Assembly: GCA_029960955.1 (NCBI GenBank)
Contig: JASBVS010000017.1
Coordinates: 1 to 58,189 of the forward strand
DNA length: 58,189 bases
Direction: 5' to 3'
From: Bacillota bacterium
Lineage (GTDB): Bacteria > Bacillota > Sulfobacillia > JAIMAT01
The translations under genes and the position numbers were made by a program. How positions within the stretch are numbered: the stretch's first letter is position 1; the number at the start of each line of letters is the position of its first letter. Positions 7,842 through 16,531 of this stretch are shown piece by piece. The notes beneath the pieces are model-generated. The model made no database searches, was not told where the DNA came from, and saw only the letters and a list, made by a program, of their open reading frames with translations.

Positions 7842-7861
7842 CGTCGGCAGGATAGCCGACG
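7842..7861 (+). other. inverted repeat in the greA leader
   Basis: CGTCGGC (7842-7848) and GCCGACG (7855-7861) form a 7-base stem with a 6-base loop between the divergent ABC transporter and greA. It may be an operator or a leader hairpin. I found no clear -10/-35 pair here. Confidence 0.3.
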
Positions 7862-7891
7862 CGCCACATGAAATTTAACCCTGGTGATCGA

Positions 7892-8368
7892 ATGCCCCAG
7901 ATCACGCCCGAGGGCCTGCAGCAGATCCAGGAGGAGCTGCACCGGTTGAAGACCGTCGGCCGCCGCCAGGTGGCCGACGCGCTCCGAGCCGCGCGCCAGC
8001 TGGGCGACCTGGTCAACAACGAGGACTACCAGCAGGCGCTGGCCGAGCACGACCGGCTCGAGCGCCGGATCGCCGAGCTGGAGTCCTTCCTGCAGACGGC
8101 GGAGGTGGTGACCGCCGCGCCCGAGGGGACGGTCGGCGTCGGCTCGCGCGTCGAGGTGCGCGACCTTGCCACCGGCGAGCGCCTCCGCTTCCGCGTCGTG
8201 GGCGCCTCCGAGGGCGGCCCGGTGGAGGAGCTGGTCTCCGCCGACTCGCCGGTCGGCCGCGCCCTCATCGGACGACGGCCGGGCGAGGTGGCCGAGGCGC
8301 GTCTGCCCGGCGGCGAGACCGTCCGCTTCGAGATCCTGGCCGTGGAGTCGGGCCGGACCACGGGCTGA
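7892..8368 (+). CDS. greA: transcription elongation factor GreA
   Basis: GreA enters the RNA polymerase secondary channel and stimulates cleavage of backtracked transcripts. The product is 158 residues, the usual GreA length, with an N-terminal coiled coil (about 5-75) and a C-terminal FKBP-like domain with SPVGRALIGRRPGE and TPGG-like LPGGETVRFEI. The ATG at 7892 is chosen over 7868 because GGTGATC just upstream matches the 16S 3' end at good spacing and the length then fits. At the coiled-coil tip the usual GDL-x-ENAEY reads GDLVNNEDY: the first acidic residue (D39) is kept, but the second (E44 in E. coli) is Asn42, with acidic residues shifted to 44-45. Confidence 0.9.
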   Translation: MPQITPEGLQQIQEELHRLKTVGRRQVADALRAARQLGDLVNNEDYQQALAEHDRLERRIAELESFLQTAEVVTAAPEGTVGVGSRVEVRDLATGERLRFRVVGASEGGPVEELVSADSPVGRALIGRRPGEVAEARLPGGETVRFEILAVESGRTTG

Positions 8369-8376
8369 ATCCGGAA

Positions 8377-8411
8377 CGGCCCGCCTTCCGTTCGCCGCCC
8401 CGGGCGGGCCG
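8377..8411 (+). terminator. hairpin after greA
   Basis: CGGCCCGCC (8377-8385) pairs with GGCGGGCCG (8403-8411) 8 bases after the greA stop. There is no T-run, so terminator function is uncertain. I see no gene in 8412-8563. Confidence 0.35.
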
Positions 8412-8563
8412 CACCCCCGAGCCTCTTTCCCGCGAACCACCGGCGGCCGCGCGCTTCCCCGGCGGCTTGCTGCCCTCCGCCCCGCTCTCCCCGGCGGCGA
8501 GAGGCGCCCGCGGCGATGATAGGCTAGGGCGGAATCGCCGCCTCGGCAAGGAGGCGGCCGGAG

Positions 8564-9514
8564 GTGAGCGGAGAGGTGCAACCGACCAACCGGGTCGTCC
8601 ACGTCGCCCCCGAGGTGGAGGAGGCGCTGCGGCGCGGGCGTCCCGTGGTGGCGCTGGAGTCGACGCTGATCGCGCACGGCCTGCCGCGCCCGCAGAACCT
8701 GGAGGTGGCCCGCGAGCTGGAGGCCGTCGTCCGCCAGGAAGGGGCCGTCCCGGCCACCATCGCCGTGGTCGCCGGCGTCCCCACCGTCGGCCTCGAACCC
8801 GCCGAGCTGGAGCGGATCGCCCGCCCCGACGTGCCCAAGCTGGGCGTCCGCGACCTGCCTGCGGCCATCGCGCTCGGCTCCGACGGCGCCACCACCGTCG
8901 CCAGCACCGCCTGGCTGGCGGCCAAGGCCGGCATCCGGCTGCTCGCCACCGGCGGGCTGGGCGGCGTCCACCGCGACGCGCGGGAGAGCTGGGACGAGTC
9001 CAACGACCTGGTCACCCTCGCCCAGACGCCGGTGGCGGTGGTCGCCTCCGGCGTCAAGTCGATCCTGGACGTCGCCGCCACGCTGGAGAGGCTCGAGACG
9101 CTGGGCGTCCTGGTGGTGGGCTGGCGGACGCGGCGTTTCCCGGGCTTCTACGTGACCGACAGCGGCCACGCGCTCGACTGGAGCGTCGAGGACGAGGGGC
9201 AGGCCGCCGCCCTGCTGGCCGCCCAGGCCGACCTGGCCAGCGAGTCGGGCGTCGTCGTCGCCAACCCCGTGCCGCCCGAGGAGCAGCTCGACCCCGCCCT
9301 GCACGAGCGCGTGCTCCGGGAGGCGCTGGCCGAGCTGGAGCGGCGCGGGATCCGCGGCAAGGCGGTGACCCCCTTCCTGCTGGAGCGCTTCCACGAGGCG
9401 ACCGGCGGCGAGAGTCTGCGCGTCAACCGGCTGATCGTCCGCCGCAACGCCCGCCTGGCCGCCCGCATCGCCGTGGCCTGGGCGGAGCTGGCGCGCCGGC
9501 GGCTCCGGCCGTGA
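8564..9514 (+). CDS. psuG: pseudouridine-5'-phosphate glycosidase
   Basis: PsuG splits pseudouridine 5'-phosphate into uracil and ribose 5-phosphate, the second step of pseudouridine salvage. The product is about 316 residues and matches the family throughout: [18 protein letters not shown] with the catalytic Glu (about 32), VPKLGVRDL with the active-site Lys (about 92), [14 protein letters not shown] and the C-terminal GKAVTPFLL. The GTG at 8564 overlaps GGAGGTGAG; an in-frame GTG at 8576 is better spaced and may be the real start. Its stop overlaps the start of the kinase gene, fitting a two-enzyme salvage operon. Confidence 0.93.
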   Translation: MSGEVQPTNRVVHVAPEVEEALRRGRPVVALESTLIAHGLPRPQNLEVARELEAVVRQEGAVPATIAVVAGVPTVGLEPAELERIARPDVPKLGVRDLPAAIALGSDGATTVASTAWLAAKAGIRLLATGGLGGVHRDARESWDESNDLVTLAQTPVAVVASGVKSILDVAATLERLETLGVLVVGWRTRRFPGFYVTDSGHALDWSVEDEGQAAALLAAQADLASESGVVVANPVPPEEQLDPALHERVLREALAELERRGIRGKAVTPFLLERFHEATGGESLRVNRLIVRRNARLAARIAVAWAELARRRLRP

Positions 9515-10467
9515 GGAGCGCCGGCTCCGGGCCGCGACCGCGCGCGGGGCGGGCCGCAGCCCACCCGCTCCCCCGCGTCCTCTGCCTCGGCGACGCGCTC
9601 GCCGACCTGGTCGTCCGGCTCCAGGCCCCGCTGGCGCCGGCCAGCGACACGCCGGCCCGGATCGAGCCGCGCCCGGGCGGTTCGGCGGCCAACACCGCCG
9701 CCTGGCTGGCGCGCTCGGGCTACCCGCTCGAGGTCCACTTCGCCGGCCGCGTCGGCGCCGATCCGTTCGCCGACTTCCACGAGCGGGAGCTGCTCCGCCA
9801 GGGGGTCCGGCCCCACCTGGCCCGCGACCCCGCCCGCCCGACCGGCCTGATCGTGGTGCTGCTCGAGGCGGGGGGCGAGCGGAGCATGCTCACCGACCGC
9901 GGCGCCAGCCTGGCGCTGGCGCCCTCCGACCTGCCGGACGAGCTCTTCGCGCCCGGCGGTCACCTCCACCTCTCCGGCTACGTCCTCCTCGACCCGGGGC
10001 CGCGACCGGCCGGCCTGGAGGCGATCCGCAGGGCCCTCGCCCGCGGCATGAGCGTCAGCGTCGACGCCGCCTCGGCCTCCTTCCTGGCGCGCGAGGGTGC
10101 CGGCGGCTGGTTCGCGTGGAGCGCGGGCGCCGCGCTGCTCTTCGCCAACCGCCAGGAAGCGGAGCTCCTCCTCGCGGCCCCCGGCGGCTCCGAACCCGAG
10201 GTGCTGGCGCGGGAGCTGGCCGGCCGCTACGGCGAGGCGGTGGTCAAGCTGGGCGCCGGGGGCGCCGTCTGGGCCGCCGCCGACGGCCGCTTCCTGCGCG
10301 CGCCGGCGCCCCGGGTGCCGGCCGTCGACACCACCGGCGCCGGCGACGCCTTCGCGGCCGGCTGGCTGGCTGCCCGCCTGAGCGGAGGCTCGCCGGAAGA
10401 GGCGATGCAGGCCGCGCTCGACCTTGCCGCGCAGGCCGTCCAGACGCTGGGAGCCCGGCCGGAGTGA
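9511..10467 (+). CDS. PfkB-family carbohydrate kinase, probable pseudouridine kinase
   Basis: The product is about 318 residues with PfkB motifs: [14 protein letters not shown] near the N-terminus, [11 protein letters not shown], and the C-terminal signature [12 protein letters not shown] holding the catalytic Asp and anion hole. The GTG start at 9511 forms a GTGA overlap with the psuG stop, so translation is coupled. From that context it probably phosphorylates pseudouridine to the PsuG substrate (PsuK role); other sugar or nucleoside substrates are possible because PfkB specificity is hard to read. The first 25 residues are Arg/Pro/Ala-rich and unlike the family, so a later start is possible. 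Confidence 0.85.
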   Translation: MRSAGSGPRPRAGRAAAHPLPRVLCLGDALADLVVRLQAPLAPASDTPARIEPRPGGSAANTAAWLARSGYPLEVHFAGRVGADPFADFHERELLRQGVRPHLARDPARPTGLIVVLLEAGGERSMLTDRGASLALAPSDLPDELFAPGGHLHLSGYVLLDPGPRPAGLEAIRRALARGMSVSVDAASASFLAREGAGGWFAWSAGAALLFANRQEAELLLAAPGGSEPEVLARELAGRYGEAVVKLGAGGAVWAAADGRFLRAPAPRVPAVDTTGAGDAFAAGWLAARLSGGSPEEAMQAALDLAAQAVQTLGARPE

Positions 10468-10558
10468 GCTGCCGCGAGCTTCCTCCGGCCGGGCCTCCAC
10501 CCTTTCCGAGCCCTCTCGTCTCTTCAGCGGAGCCGGGCCCCGGCGCCGGGACGAGGGG

Positions 10559-10975
10559 CTACTGGACGTCGATCTGGCCGTACATGCCGAGATCCTTGTG
10601 GCCGGGCTGGGTGCACCAGACCTGGTAGGTACCCTTCTGCAGCGTGACCGTCACGCTGGTGCTCTGCCTCGGCTGGAGCGCCTGCGGATTCGTCTCGTCG
10701 ACCCCGGGCCCCTGGATCGCGAAGTCGTGCTGCATCGACCCGTCGTTGGTGACCTTGAACGTCACCTGGCCCGGCTTCATCTGCATCGAGTTGCCCTTGG
10801 TCAGCGTCGTACCGCCGACGACGATCTTGTATTCCTGCAGCGAGACCTGCACGGTGTTGCCGCCGGCCCCCGCCGAGCCGCCGCCACCACAGGCGGCGGC
10901 GACCAGCGCGACGGCGGCCAGCACGGCCCAGGCGGCCAGGAGTGGCCGCCAGCTGCGTCTCCACGCTGCATCCAT
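10559..10975 (-). CDS. cupredoxin-domain lipoprotein (blue copper protein)
   Basis: The product is about 138 residues. A signal peptide ends at a lipobox AAAC, so the protein is likely anchored on the outer face of the membrane. The cupredoxin domain carries type 1 copper ligands: His in MQHDFAI and Cys, His and Met in WCTQPGHKDLGM (C-x4-H-x4-M, the rusticyanin/sulfocyanin-like spacing). It probably carries electrons. The ATG at 10975 is preferred, with TAGGAGGG upstream. The gene is convergent with psuK and downstream of a SufR-like regulator on the same strand. Confidence 0.85.
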   Translation of the reverse strand: MDAAWRRSWRPLLAAWAVLAAVALVAAACGGGGSAGAGGNTVQVSLQEYKIVVGGTTLTKGNSMQMKPGQVTFKVTNDGSMQHDFAIQGPGVDETNPQALQPRQSTSVTVTLQKGTYQVWCTQPGHKDLGMYGQIDVQ

Positions 10976-11101
10976 CGAAGCCCGAACCCTCCTACGACCA
11001 TCGGAATGGGCGGGGCAGGCTGCCCCCATACGGCGAGTCTGCAGCCCGCAAGGCCCGCCCGACTATCACCACTTTGGGCTATTTCGGCTTTCGCAAGCGC
11101 G

Positions 11102-11752
11102 TTAAGGCCGGCTCGAGCCCTTCTCCTCCCACGTGCCCGTGTAGACGCAGGGCCCGTCGCCCAGAGCCGCGCAACCGGTCCGCTCCAGCCGGACGGCGAG
11201 GAGTCGCTCGTAGAGGGCGTGGTCGTGGGCGCAGGCCTCCGGGTAGCGCGCGGCCACCTTGGCGATGGGGCAGTTGTACTGCAGGAAGTCGAAGCGGCCC
11301 TGTCCCTGGCGCAGCTCGCCCCTGTAGCCGCCCTCCCGCTCCGCCTCGATCAGCTTCCGCAGCCGGCGCTCCCCCTTCTCCTCGCCCAGCCGGCGCGCCA
11401 GGAACTCGCCCATCTCCCGCGCGCGCTCGGCGAAGAGGCGGTCGACCAGCTGGCGGCCTCCCACGCGCTCGGCCGCGCGCAGGAACTCCATCGCGAAGGC
11501 GTCGTACGCCTGCCCGAAGGTCTCCTGCCCCGCCTCCGTCAGGAAGTAGACGTGCGCCGGCCGGCCGGCGCTCCCCCGCCGCCTGCCGACGCGGACCAGC
11601 CCGTCCCGCTCCAGGATCGCCAGGTGCTGGCGGACGGCCATGGCCGTGATGCCCAGCTCCCCGCTCAGCTCGGCCACCGTCGCGCCGGGGTGCTGCTGGA
11701 GCAGGGCCAGAATCTCCCCGCGAGTCGAACGCGGCCCCTCCGTCCCGGCCAC
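11102..11752 (-). CDS. winged-helix transcriptional regulator, SufR-like
   Basis: The product is about 216 residues. The N-terminal winged helix (TRGEILALLQQHPGATVAELSGELGITAMAVRQHLAILE) is followed by a GSAGRPAHVYFLTEAG wing and an alpha-helical middle. The C-terminal part holds four cysteines in a C-x12-C-x19-C-x7-C arrangement around NCPIAKVA...PEACAHDH...TGCAALGDGPC. This layout matches SufR-type iron-sulfur repressors. No suf genes lie nearby; the nearest same-strand gene is the cupredoxin, so it may sense redox or iron and control that gene. The GTG start at 11752 overlaps a GGAGGTG and is uncertain. Confidence 0.8.
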   Translation of the reverse strand: MAGTEGPRSTRGEILALLQQHPGATVAELSGELGITAMAVRQHLAILERDGLVRVGRRRGSAGRPAHVYFLTEAGQETFGQAYDAFAMEFLRAAERVGGRQLVDRLFAERAREMGEFLARRLGEEKGERRLRKLIEAEREGGYRGELRQGQGRFDFLQYNCPIAKVAARYPEACAHDHALYERLLAVRLERTGCAALGDGPCVYTGTWEEKGSSRP

Positions 11753-11955
11753 CTCCCTCTCTCCGTCTCCCCCTCCGAGGCTACCGGCAGAGAGAACGGC
11801 TTTCCATCACCCGTCCGTGCGACGCCCGCTCCGCCCCGCTCCGGCGCGGAGACCGCAACGGGCGTCCGCCGCCGGAAGGGGTGTCCGCCCGCGTGCGGAA
11901 CCTTCTACCGGCGACGCCGGGGTGCGGTCGGGCACCCCGCGCGAAAGGAGCGTCG

Positions 11956-14319
11956 ATGGTGAGCACGCCGCTGCGCCTGGACGACTACTACCGCTTTCGG
12001 GCCGTCTCGGAACCGGTCCTCTCGCCGGACGGGAGCAGGGTCGCCTTCGTCGTCCGCTACGCCCGCCGTCAACCCGACGAGCACCAGCAGAACCTCTGGC
12101 TCGCGCCGGCCGACGGCTCGGAGCCGCCCCACCGCCTGACCCGCGGGGCGACCCGCGACCGCTCGCCCGCCTGGTCGCCCGACGGGCGCTACCTGGCCTT
12201 CCTCTCCGCACGGGGGGACGAGGTGGAGGTGGCCGACGGCCAGGCGCCCACGCCGGGCGGCGAGCCGCAGGCCCGGCCCGAGGCGGCGCCCGGCGACGGC
12301 CGGCCGGGCAGGAAGGAGGCCGAGCCGAAGCCCCAGATCTGGTGCTTCGACCTCCTCCTCGGCGGCGAGCCGCGCCAGCTGACGCGCCAGGAGGAAGGCG
12401 TGAGCGAGTTCGCCTGGTCGCCCGACGGGCGGACGCTGGTCTTCGCCGCGCGTGACCCCTCCGAGGAGCAGCGCCGCTACCTGAAGGCGCTCCGGGAGGA
12501 GCACGGTCCCGTCGTCATCGACCGCGTCCAGCACAAGTTCGACGGCGAGGGCTTCCTGGACGACGTGCGCACGCACCTCTTCCTCCTGGACGTGGGCACC
12601 CGCGAGGTCCGCCGCCTCACCTCCGGCCCCTGCGACGAGCGCCAGCCGTACTTCTCGCCCGACGGGCGCTGGGTCGTCTTCGTCTCCAACCGGACGGGCG
12701 ACCCGGACAACAACCGGCGCAACGACGTCTGGATGATCCGCGCGGACGGGGGCGAGGCGCGACGCCTCACCCTGGGCGACGTGGACGCCCGCTGGCCGCG
12801 GGTCTCCCCCGACGGGCGCTGGGTGGCCTTCCTCTCCCCGCTCCAGCCCGAGAATGTCTACAAGCTGAGCCACCTGCTGGCGGTCCCGGTCGAGGAGGCG
12901 CGCCCCGTGGAGGACCTGGCCGGCTACGTCGGCAAGGGCTGGCGGAGCATCGGCGGCGTCGTCCCCGACCTGCCGGCGGAGTCGCTCTCCGGCCCGGGCG
13001 CGCTGCCGGAGGCGGAGCGGGTGCGGAACGCGCGCCGCTACCCCGAGCCCCTGGAGCGGACGCCGGCGCGGCTGCTGACGGCCGGCCTCGACCGGCCGGT
13101 GGAGAGCCCCCCGATCTGGCTCGACGGAAGGACGCTCCTGGCGACGGTGGGCGACCGGGGCCAGAGGCGGCTCGCGCGCTTCCACCTCGAGGCGGCGCCC
13201 GAGCTGGAGGTCGCCCTGGCCGCCGGCCCGGCCGCAGGCGGCGAGGGCGGGGCGGCGGGCGTCGCGGAGCCGCCCGCGGCCGAACTCCTCCTGCCCTTCG
13301 ACCGCGGCCGGACGCTGCTGCAGGTCGGCGCGGCGGCCGGCCGGCTGGTGCTCCTTTTCGACAGCCCCGAGGGCGGCCAGGAGCTGGCGGCCGGCCCGGT
13401 CGAGGAGGCCGGGCGGCCGGAGGCAGCCTGGCTGCCGCTCTTCCGCGCCCACGAGGAGCTCCTGCGCGAGCGCGCCACCGCCCGCATGGAACGGCTCCTC
13501 TTCCGGGACGGGGAGGGCTGGGAGGTGGAGGGGCTGGTGACGCTTCCTCCCGGGTGGGCGCCGGAGCAGGGGCCGCGGCCGCTCCTGGTCGTCATCCACG
13601 GCGGGCCGATGGCCTACGACCAGCCCGGCTTCCGCTTCGACGTCCAGTGGTGGGCCGGGTTGGGCTACCTGGTGCTCCAGGTGAACTACCGCGGCTCCAC
13701 CAGCTACGGCGAGCGCTTCTGCGAGGTGATCCGCGGCGACTGGGGACCGCGGGAGCAGGACGACGTGATGTCCGGCGTGGAGGAGCTGGTCCGGCGCGGC
13801 TGGGCCGACCCCGAGCGCCTCTTCGTCACCGGCTTCTCCCAGGGCGGAATCATGACCAACTGGGCCATCGGCCACACCGACCGCTTCCGAGCCGCCGTCT
13901 CGGAGCACGGGATGTGGGAGTACTCGTCCGCCTTCGGCACCGACGACTCGCACCTCTGGTGGCAGGACGACCTGGGCGTCCCCTGGCAGAACCCCGAGGG
14001 GTACCGGCGGATCTCGCCGGCGCAGGCGATCGCCTCGATCCGGACACCGGTGCTGATCATGGCCGGGCAGGAGGACTGGCGCTGCCCGCCCGACCAGGCG
14101 GAGATGATGTACGTGGCGCTCAGGAAGCGCGGCCTGCCGGCGGAGCTGGTGATCTGGCCGGGCGAGCACCACGCCGTCTCGCGCCCCCGCCGCGCCGTCG
14201 ACCGCCTCCGCCGCGCCGCGCTCTGGCTGGAGCGCTGGGGCGGCCTGCGCGTGCCCGAGGAGGACCGCCGGCTGCCGGAGCCGCGCGACTCCCGCGGCGA
14301 CGCCGGCGGCAAGGGGTGA
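11956..14319 (+). CDS. S9 family peptidase (acylaminoacyl-peptidase/prolyl oligopeptidase type)
   Basis: The product is about 787 residues. The N-terminal half is a beta propeller with repeated SPDGR(Y/W/T)xxF blades (for example near residues 75, 155, 234 and 290). The C-terminal alpha/beta hydrolase domain holds the triad: Ser628 in GFSQGG, Asp707 in GQEDWRCPP and His738 or His739 in PGEHHAVSR, plus VIHGGPMAYD forming the oxyanion region. It should remove N-terminal acylated or ordinary amino acids or dipeptides from oligopeptides. There is no signal peptide, so it acts in the cytoplasm. The ATG at 11956 follows AAAGGAG with good spacing. Confidence 0.9.
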   Translation: MVSTPLRLDDYYRFRAVSEPVLSPDGSRVAFVVRYARRQPDEHQQNLWLAPADGSEPPHRLTRGATRDRSPAWSPDGRYLAFLSARGDEVEVADGQAPTPGGEPQARPEAAPGDGRPGRKEAEPKPQIWCFDLLLGGEPRQLTRQEEGVSEFAWSPDGRTLVFAARDPSEEQRRYLKALREEHGPVVIDRVQHKFDGEGFLDDVRTHLFLLDVGTREVRRLTSGPCDERQPYFSPDGRWVVFVSNRTGDPDNNRRNDVWMIRADGGEARRLTLGDVDARWPRVSPDGRWVAFLSPLQPENVYKLSHLLAVPVEEARPVEDLAGYVGKGWRSIGGVVPDLPAESLSGPGALPEAERVRNARRYPEPLERTPARLLTAGLDRPVESPPIWLDGRTLLATVGDRGQRRLARFHLEAAPELEVALAAGPAAGGEGGAAGVAEPPAAELLLPFDRGRTLLQVGAAAGRLVLLFDSPEGGQELAAGPVEEAGRPEAAWLPLFRAHEELLRERATARMERLLFRDGEGWEVEGLVTLPPGWAPEQGPRPLLVVIHGGPMAYDQPGFRFDVQWWAGLGYLVLQVNYRGSTSYGERFCEVIRGDWGPREQDDVMSGVEELVRRGWADPERLFVTGFSQGGIMTNWAIGHTDRFRAAVSEHGMWEYSSAFGTDDSHLWWQDDLGVPWQNPEGYRRISPAQAIASIRTPVLIMAGQEDWRCPPDQAEMMYVALRKRGLPAELVIWPGEHHAVSRPRRAVDRLRRAALWLERWGGLRVPEEDRRLPEPRDSRGDAGGKG

Positions 14320-14470
14320 GGCGGGGATGCGGAGACCGGCCGTCGAGACGCGGGCGCGCGGGCGCGCGGCCTCCGGCTCCTCCCCGACCCGCCTGACCTG
14401 CTCCGGCTGACCGGGGCGACGGTGGCCGGCCTGGTCGAGTGAGGCGCGCCAAGGAGGGGTGGAAAAACGC

Positions 14471-15067
14471 ATGGAGAACCGGCTCCTCGTCCAGCGGCCC
14501 GTCCCGGGCACGGCCAGCCGGCTCGGCCTGGTCCGGGGCGACATCACCCGCGAACGGGTGGACGCCATCGTCAACGCGGCCAACCCGAGCCTCCTGGGCG
14601 GAGGCGGCGTCGACGGCGCCATCCACCGGGCGGCGGGGCCGGAGCTGGACGCCGACTGCCGCCGCCTCCACGACGAGCTGGGCGGATGCCCGCCCGGCCA
14701 GGCGGTGGTGACGACGGCGGGCCGCCTCCCGGCGCGCCATGTGATCCACGCCGTCGGCCCGGTCTGGCATGGGGGCGGCCGCGGCGAGGCGGCAACGCTC
14801 CGCAGCGCCTACCGCCAGTCGCTCGCCCGCGCGCGCGAGGCGGGCGACCGCAGCGTCGCCTTCCCCTCCATCAGCACGGGCGCCTACGGCTACCCGGTGG
14901 CCGAGGCGGCGCGCGTCGCGCTCCGCGCGGTGGTGGAGGAGCTCCGCGAGGCGGCCGCCGGCGGGCAGCCGCTCATCGACGAGGTCCGCTTCGTCCTCTT
15001 CAGCGACGCCGACGCGGCCGTCTACCGCGCGGCCCTGGACGAGATCCTGCCCGGGGAGGGTGCCTGA
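14471..15067 (+). CDS. macrodomain protein, O-acetyl-ADP-ribose deacetylase type
   Basis: The product is about 198 residues. It carries the full macrodomain pattern: [37 protein letters not shown], the catalytic/binding loops, [10 protein letters not shown], and [12 protein letters not shown] for the ADP-ribose phosphates. Relatives (YmdB/TTHA0132 types) hydrolyse O-acetyl-ADP-ribose or ADP-ribosyl-glutamate. The ATG at 14471 is chosen; an in-frame GTG at 14459 lies inside the AAGGAGGGG ribosome-binding site. It is followed after 4 bases by a GNAT acetyltransferase, probably in the same transcript. Confidence 0.9.
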   Translation: MENRLLVQRPVPGTASRLGLVRGDITRERVDAIVNAANPSLLGGGGVDGAIHRAAGPELDADCRRLHDELGGCPPGQAVVTTAGRLPARHVIHAVGPVWHGGGRGEAATLRSAYRQSLARAREAGDRSVAFPSISTGAYGYPVAEAARVALRAVVEELREAAAGGQPLIDEVRFVLFSDADAAVYRAALDEILPGEGA

Positions 15068-15071
15068 AGCC

Positions 15072-15644
15072 ATGCGCGTCACGCTGGACGCCGTCCGTCC
15101 CGACGACCTGCCGCTCTTCGCCCGCTGGTTCCGCGACCCCGGCCTGCTGGCGCTCCTCAACCCCGGCCCCGCCTTCCCGGGCAACGAGGAGGACGAGCAG
15201 GAGTGGTACCGCCGCATGCGCGAGGCGAGGGCAGCCGGGCGCGAGTACACCTTCGCCATCCGCCTGCTCGACTCCGGGCGGCCCATCGGCAGCACGACGC
15301 TGCGGCTGACGGAGCCCAAGAACCGGCTGGCCGAGTACGGCATCGCCGTCGCCGACCCCGAGGCGCGCGGCCGGGGCTACGGGCTCGAGGCGACCCGGCT
15401 CGTCCTCCGCTACGGCTTCGACGAGCTCAACCTCCACCGCATCGAGCTGCGGGTCTTCGCCTTCAACCAGCGTGCCTACCGCATGTACCTGCGCGCCGGC
15501 TTCCGCGAGGAAGGCCGCCGCCGCGAGGCGCTCTTCCGCGACGGGCGCTACCACGACGCGATCTGGATGGCCATCCTGGAGGAGGAGTGGCGCGCCCAGC
15601 CGCACGAGGACCTCGGCGGCTGGATCCCGCCCGAGGCCGGCTGA
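15072..15644 (+). CDS. GNAT family N-acetyltransferase (RimJ/RimL-like)
   Basis: The product is about 190 residues and matches GNAT enzymes of the Acetyltransf_3 type: VTLDAVRPDDLPLFARWF at the N-terminus, EYGIAVADPEARGRGYGLEATRL as the acetyl-CoA motif (R-x-x-G-x-G pattern), and NLHRIELRVFAFNQRAYRMYLRAGFREEGRRREALFRDGRYHDAIWMAIL at the end. It may acetylate a protein N-terminus, polyamine or antibiotic; the substrate is not readable. It starts 4 bases after the macrodomain gene stop. Confidence 0.87.
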   Translation: MRVTLDAVRPDDLPLFARWFRDPGLLALLNPGPAFPGNEEDEQEWYRRMREARAAGREYTFAIRLLDSGRPIGSTTLRLTEPKNRLAEYGIAVADPEARGRGYGLEATRLVLRYGFDELNLHRIELRVFAFNQRAYRMYLRAGFREEGRRREALFRDGRYHDAIWMAILEEEWRAQPHEDLGGWIPPEAG

Positions 15645-15684
15645 GCGGCGCCCGCTCCCCTCCGCCGTCCCCGCTTCGCCGCGC

Positions 15685-16512
15685 TCAGGAAGCCCCGCCC
15701 GAGGCGGCTTCCGTCGCCTCCTGCGAGGGCTCCCGCCAGCGGCGCAGGATGGCCAGCACCTCGGCCAGCGTACCGGCCTCCGCCTCCGGCCGGAGGCGGC
15801 CGACGTAGGGGTCGTTCCAGGCGTTGGGCACCTGCGTCAGCCAGATGGCGCGGATCCCGGCCCTGCGGGCGCCCTCCACGTCCGCGGGGAGGAGGTCGCC
15901 GACCATCGCCACTTCCTCGGGCCGGAGGCGCCAGCGGTCGAGCACGTGCTGGAAGATGGCGCGCGCGGGCTTGCGCCGGCCGAAGGCGGCCGAGCTGACC
16001 ACCGGGTCGAGGTAGGGGGCGAAGCCGAAGCGCTCCACCACCTGGAGGACGAAGCGGTGGCGCGAGGCGTTGGAGACGAGGCCGACGCGGAGCCCCTCGG
16101 CCCGCAGCGTGCGCAGGAGGTCGACCGCCCCCGGCAGCGGCCGCCAGCCGTGCAGCTCCGGCTCGAAGAAGGCGTCCAGCGCCCTCGCCGGCTCGAAGCC
16201 GGCCGCCTCCGCCCGGGCGGCCGTGAGGCCGGCCTCGGCCATGGCCTGGGCGAGCAGCTCCTCCGCCGTCACCTCGCGCTCGTCGTGGTTGTACTCCTGC
16301 CAGGTGGCCCGCCAGAGCCGTTCGAAGGCCAGGAGGAGCGCCTCCCCCTCCGCCGGCGAGAGCCGCGGCGCCGCGTACGCCCTCAGCGCCTCCAGCCCCG
16401 GGGCGAGGAAGGCCTCCCAGTGGCCGTCCGCCCGCATCAGCGTGCCGCCCAGGTCGAAGATGACGCCGCGCAGCGGCGGCGCCGCGTCCGAAGAGCCCGT
16501 CACGGGAGCCAT
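15685..16512 (-). CDS. HAD superfamily hydrolase
   Basis: The product is about 275 residues with HAD motif I GVIFDLGGTL, motif II GLVSNAS, motif III lysine in GRRKPARAIF and motif IV AMVGDLLPADVEGARRAGI. It has an alpha-helical cap (about residues 30-110), as in subfamily I phosphatases. The second Asp of motif I is Gly (DLGGT), a variation common in a subset of HADs that may weaken general-acid catalysis. It is probably a small-molecule phosphatase; the substrate is unknown. It is convergent with the GNAT gene and upstream of the MFS gene stop by 20 bases. Confidence 0.85.
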   Translation of the reverse strand: MAPVTGSSDAAPPLRGVIFDLGGTLMRADGHWEAFLAPGLEALRAYAAPRLSPAEGEALLLAFERLWRATWQEYNHDEREVTAEELLAQAMAEAGLTAARAEAAGFEPARALDAFFEPELHGWRPLPGAVDLLRTLRAEGLRVGLVSNASRHRFVLQVVERFGFAPYLDPVVSSAAFGRRKPARAIFQHVLDRWRLRPEEVAMVGDLLPADVEGARRAGIRAIWLTQVPNAWNDPYVGRLRPEAEAGTLAEVLAILRRWREPSQEATEAASGGAS

Positions 16513-16531
16513 CGCTTCCGCCTCCCCCCTC

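Noticed and set aside
8467-9510. Long open frame running through psuG in another frame into the kinase gene
   Set aside because: The upstream part is an Arg/Gly-rich shadow of psuG; only the part from 9511 matches PfkB kinases.
11905-14622. A 905-codon open frame on the minus strand opposite the S9 peptidase gene
   Set aside because: It is a GC-rich antisense shadow with no family motifs; the plus-strand peptidase has a complete catalytic triad and propeller repeats.
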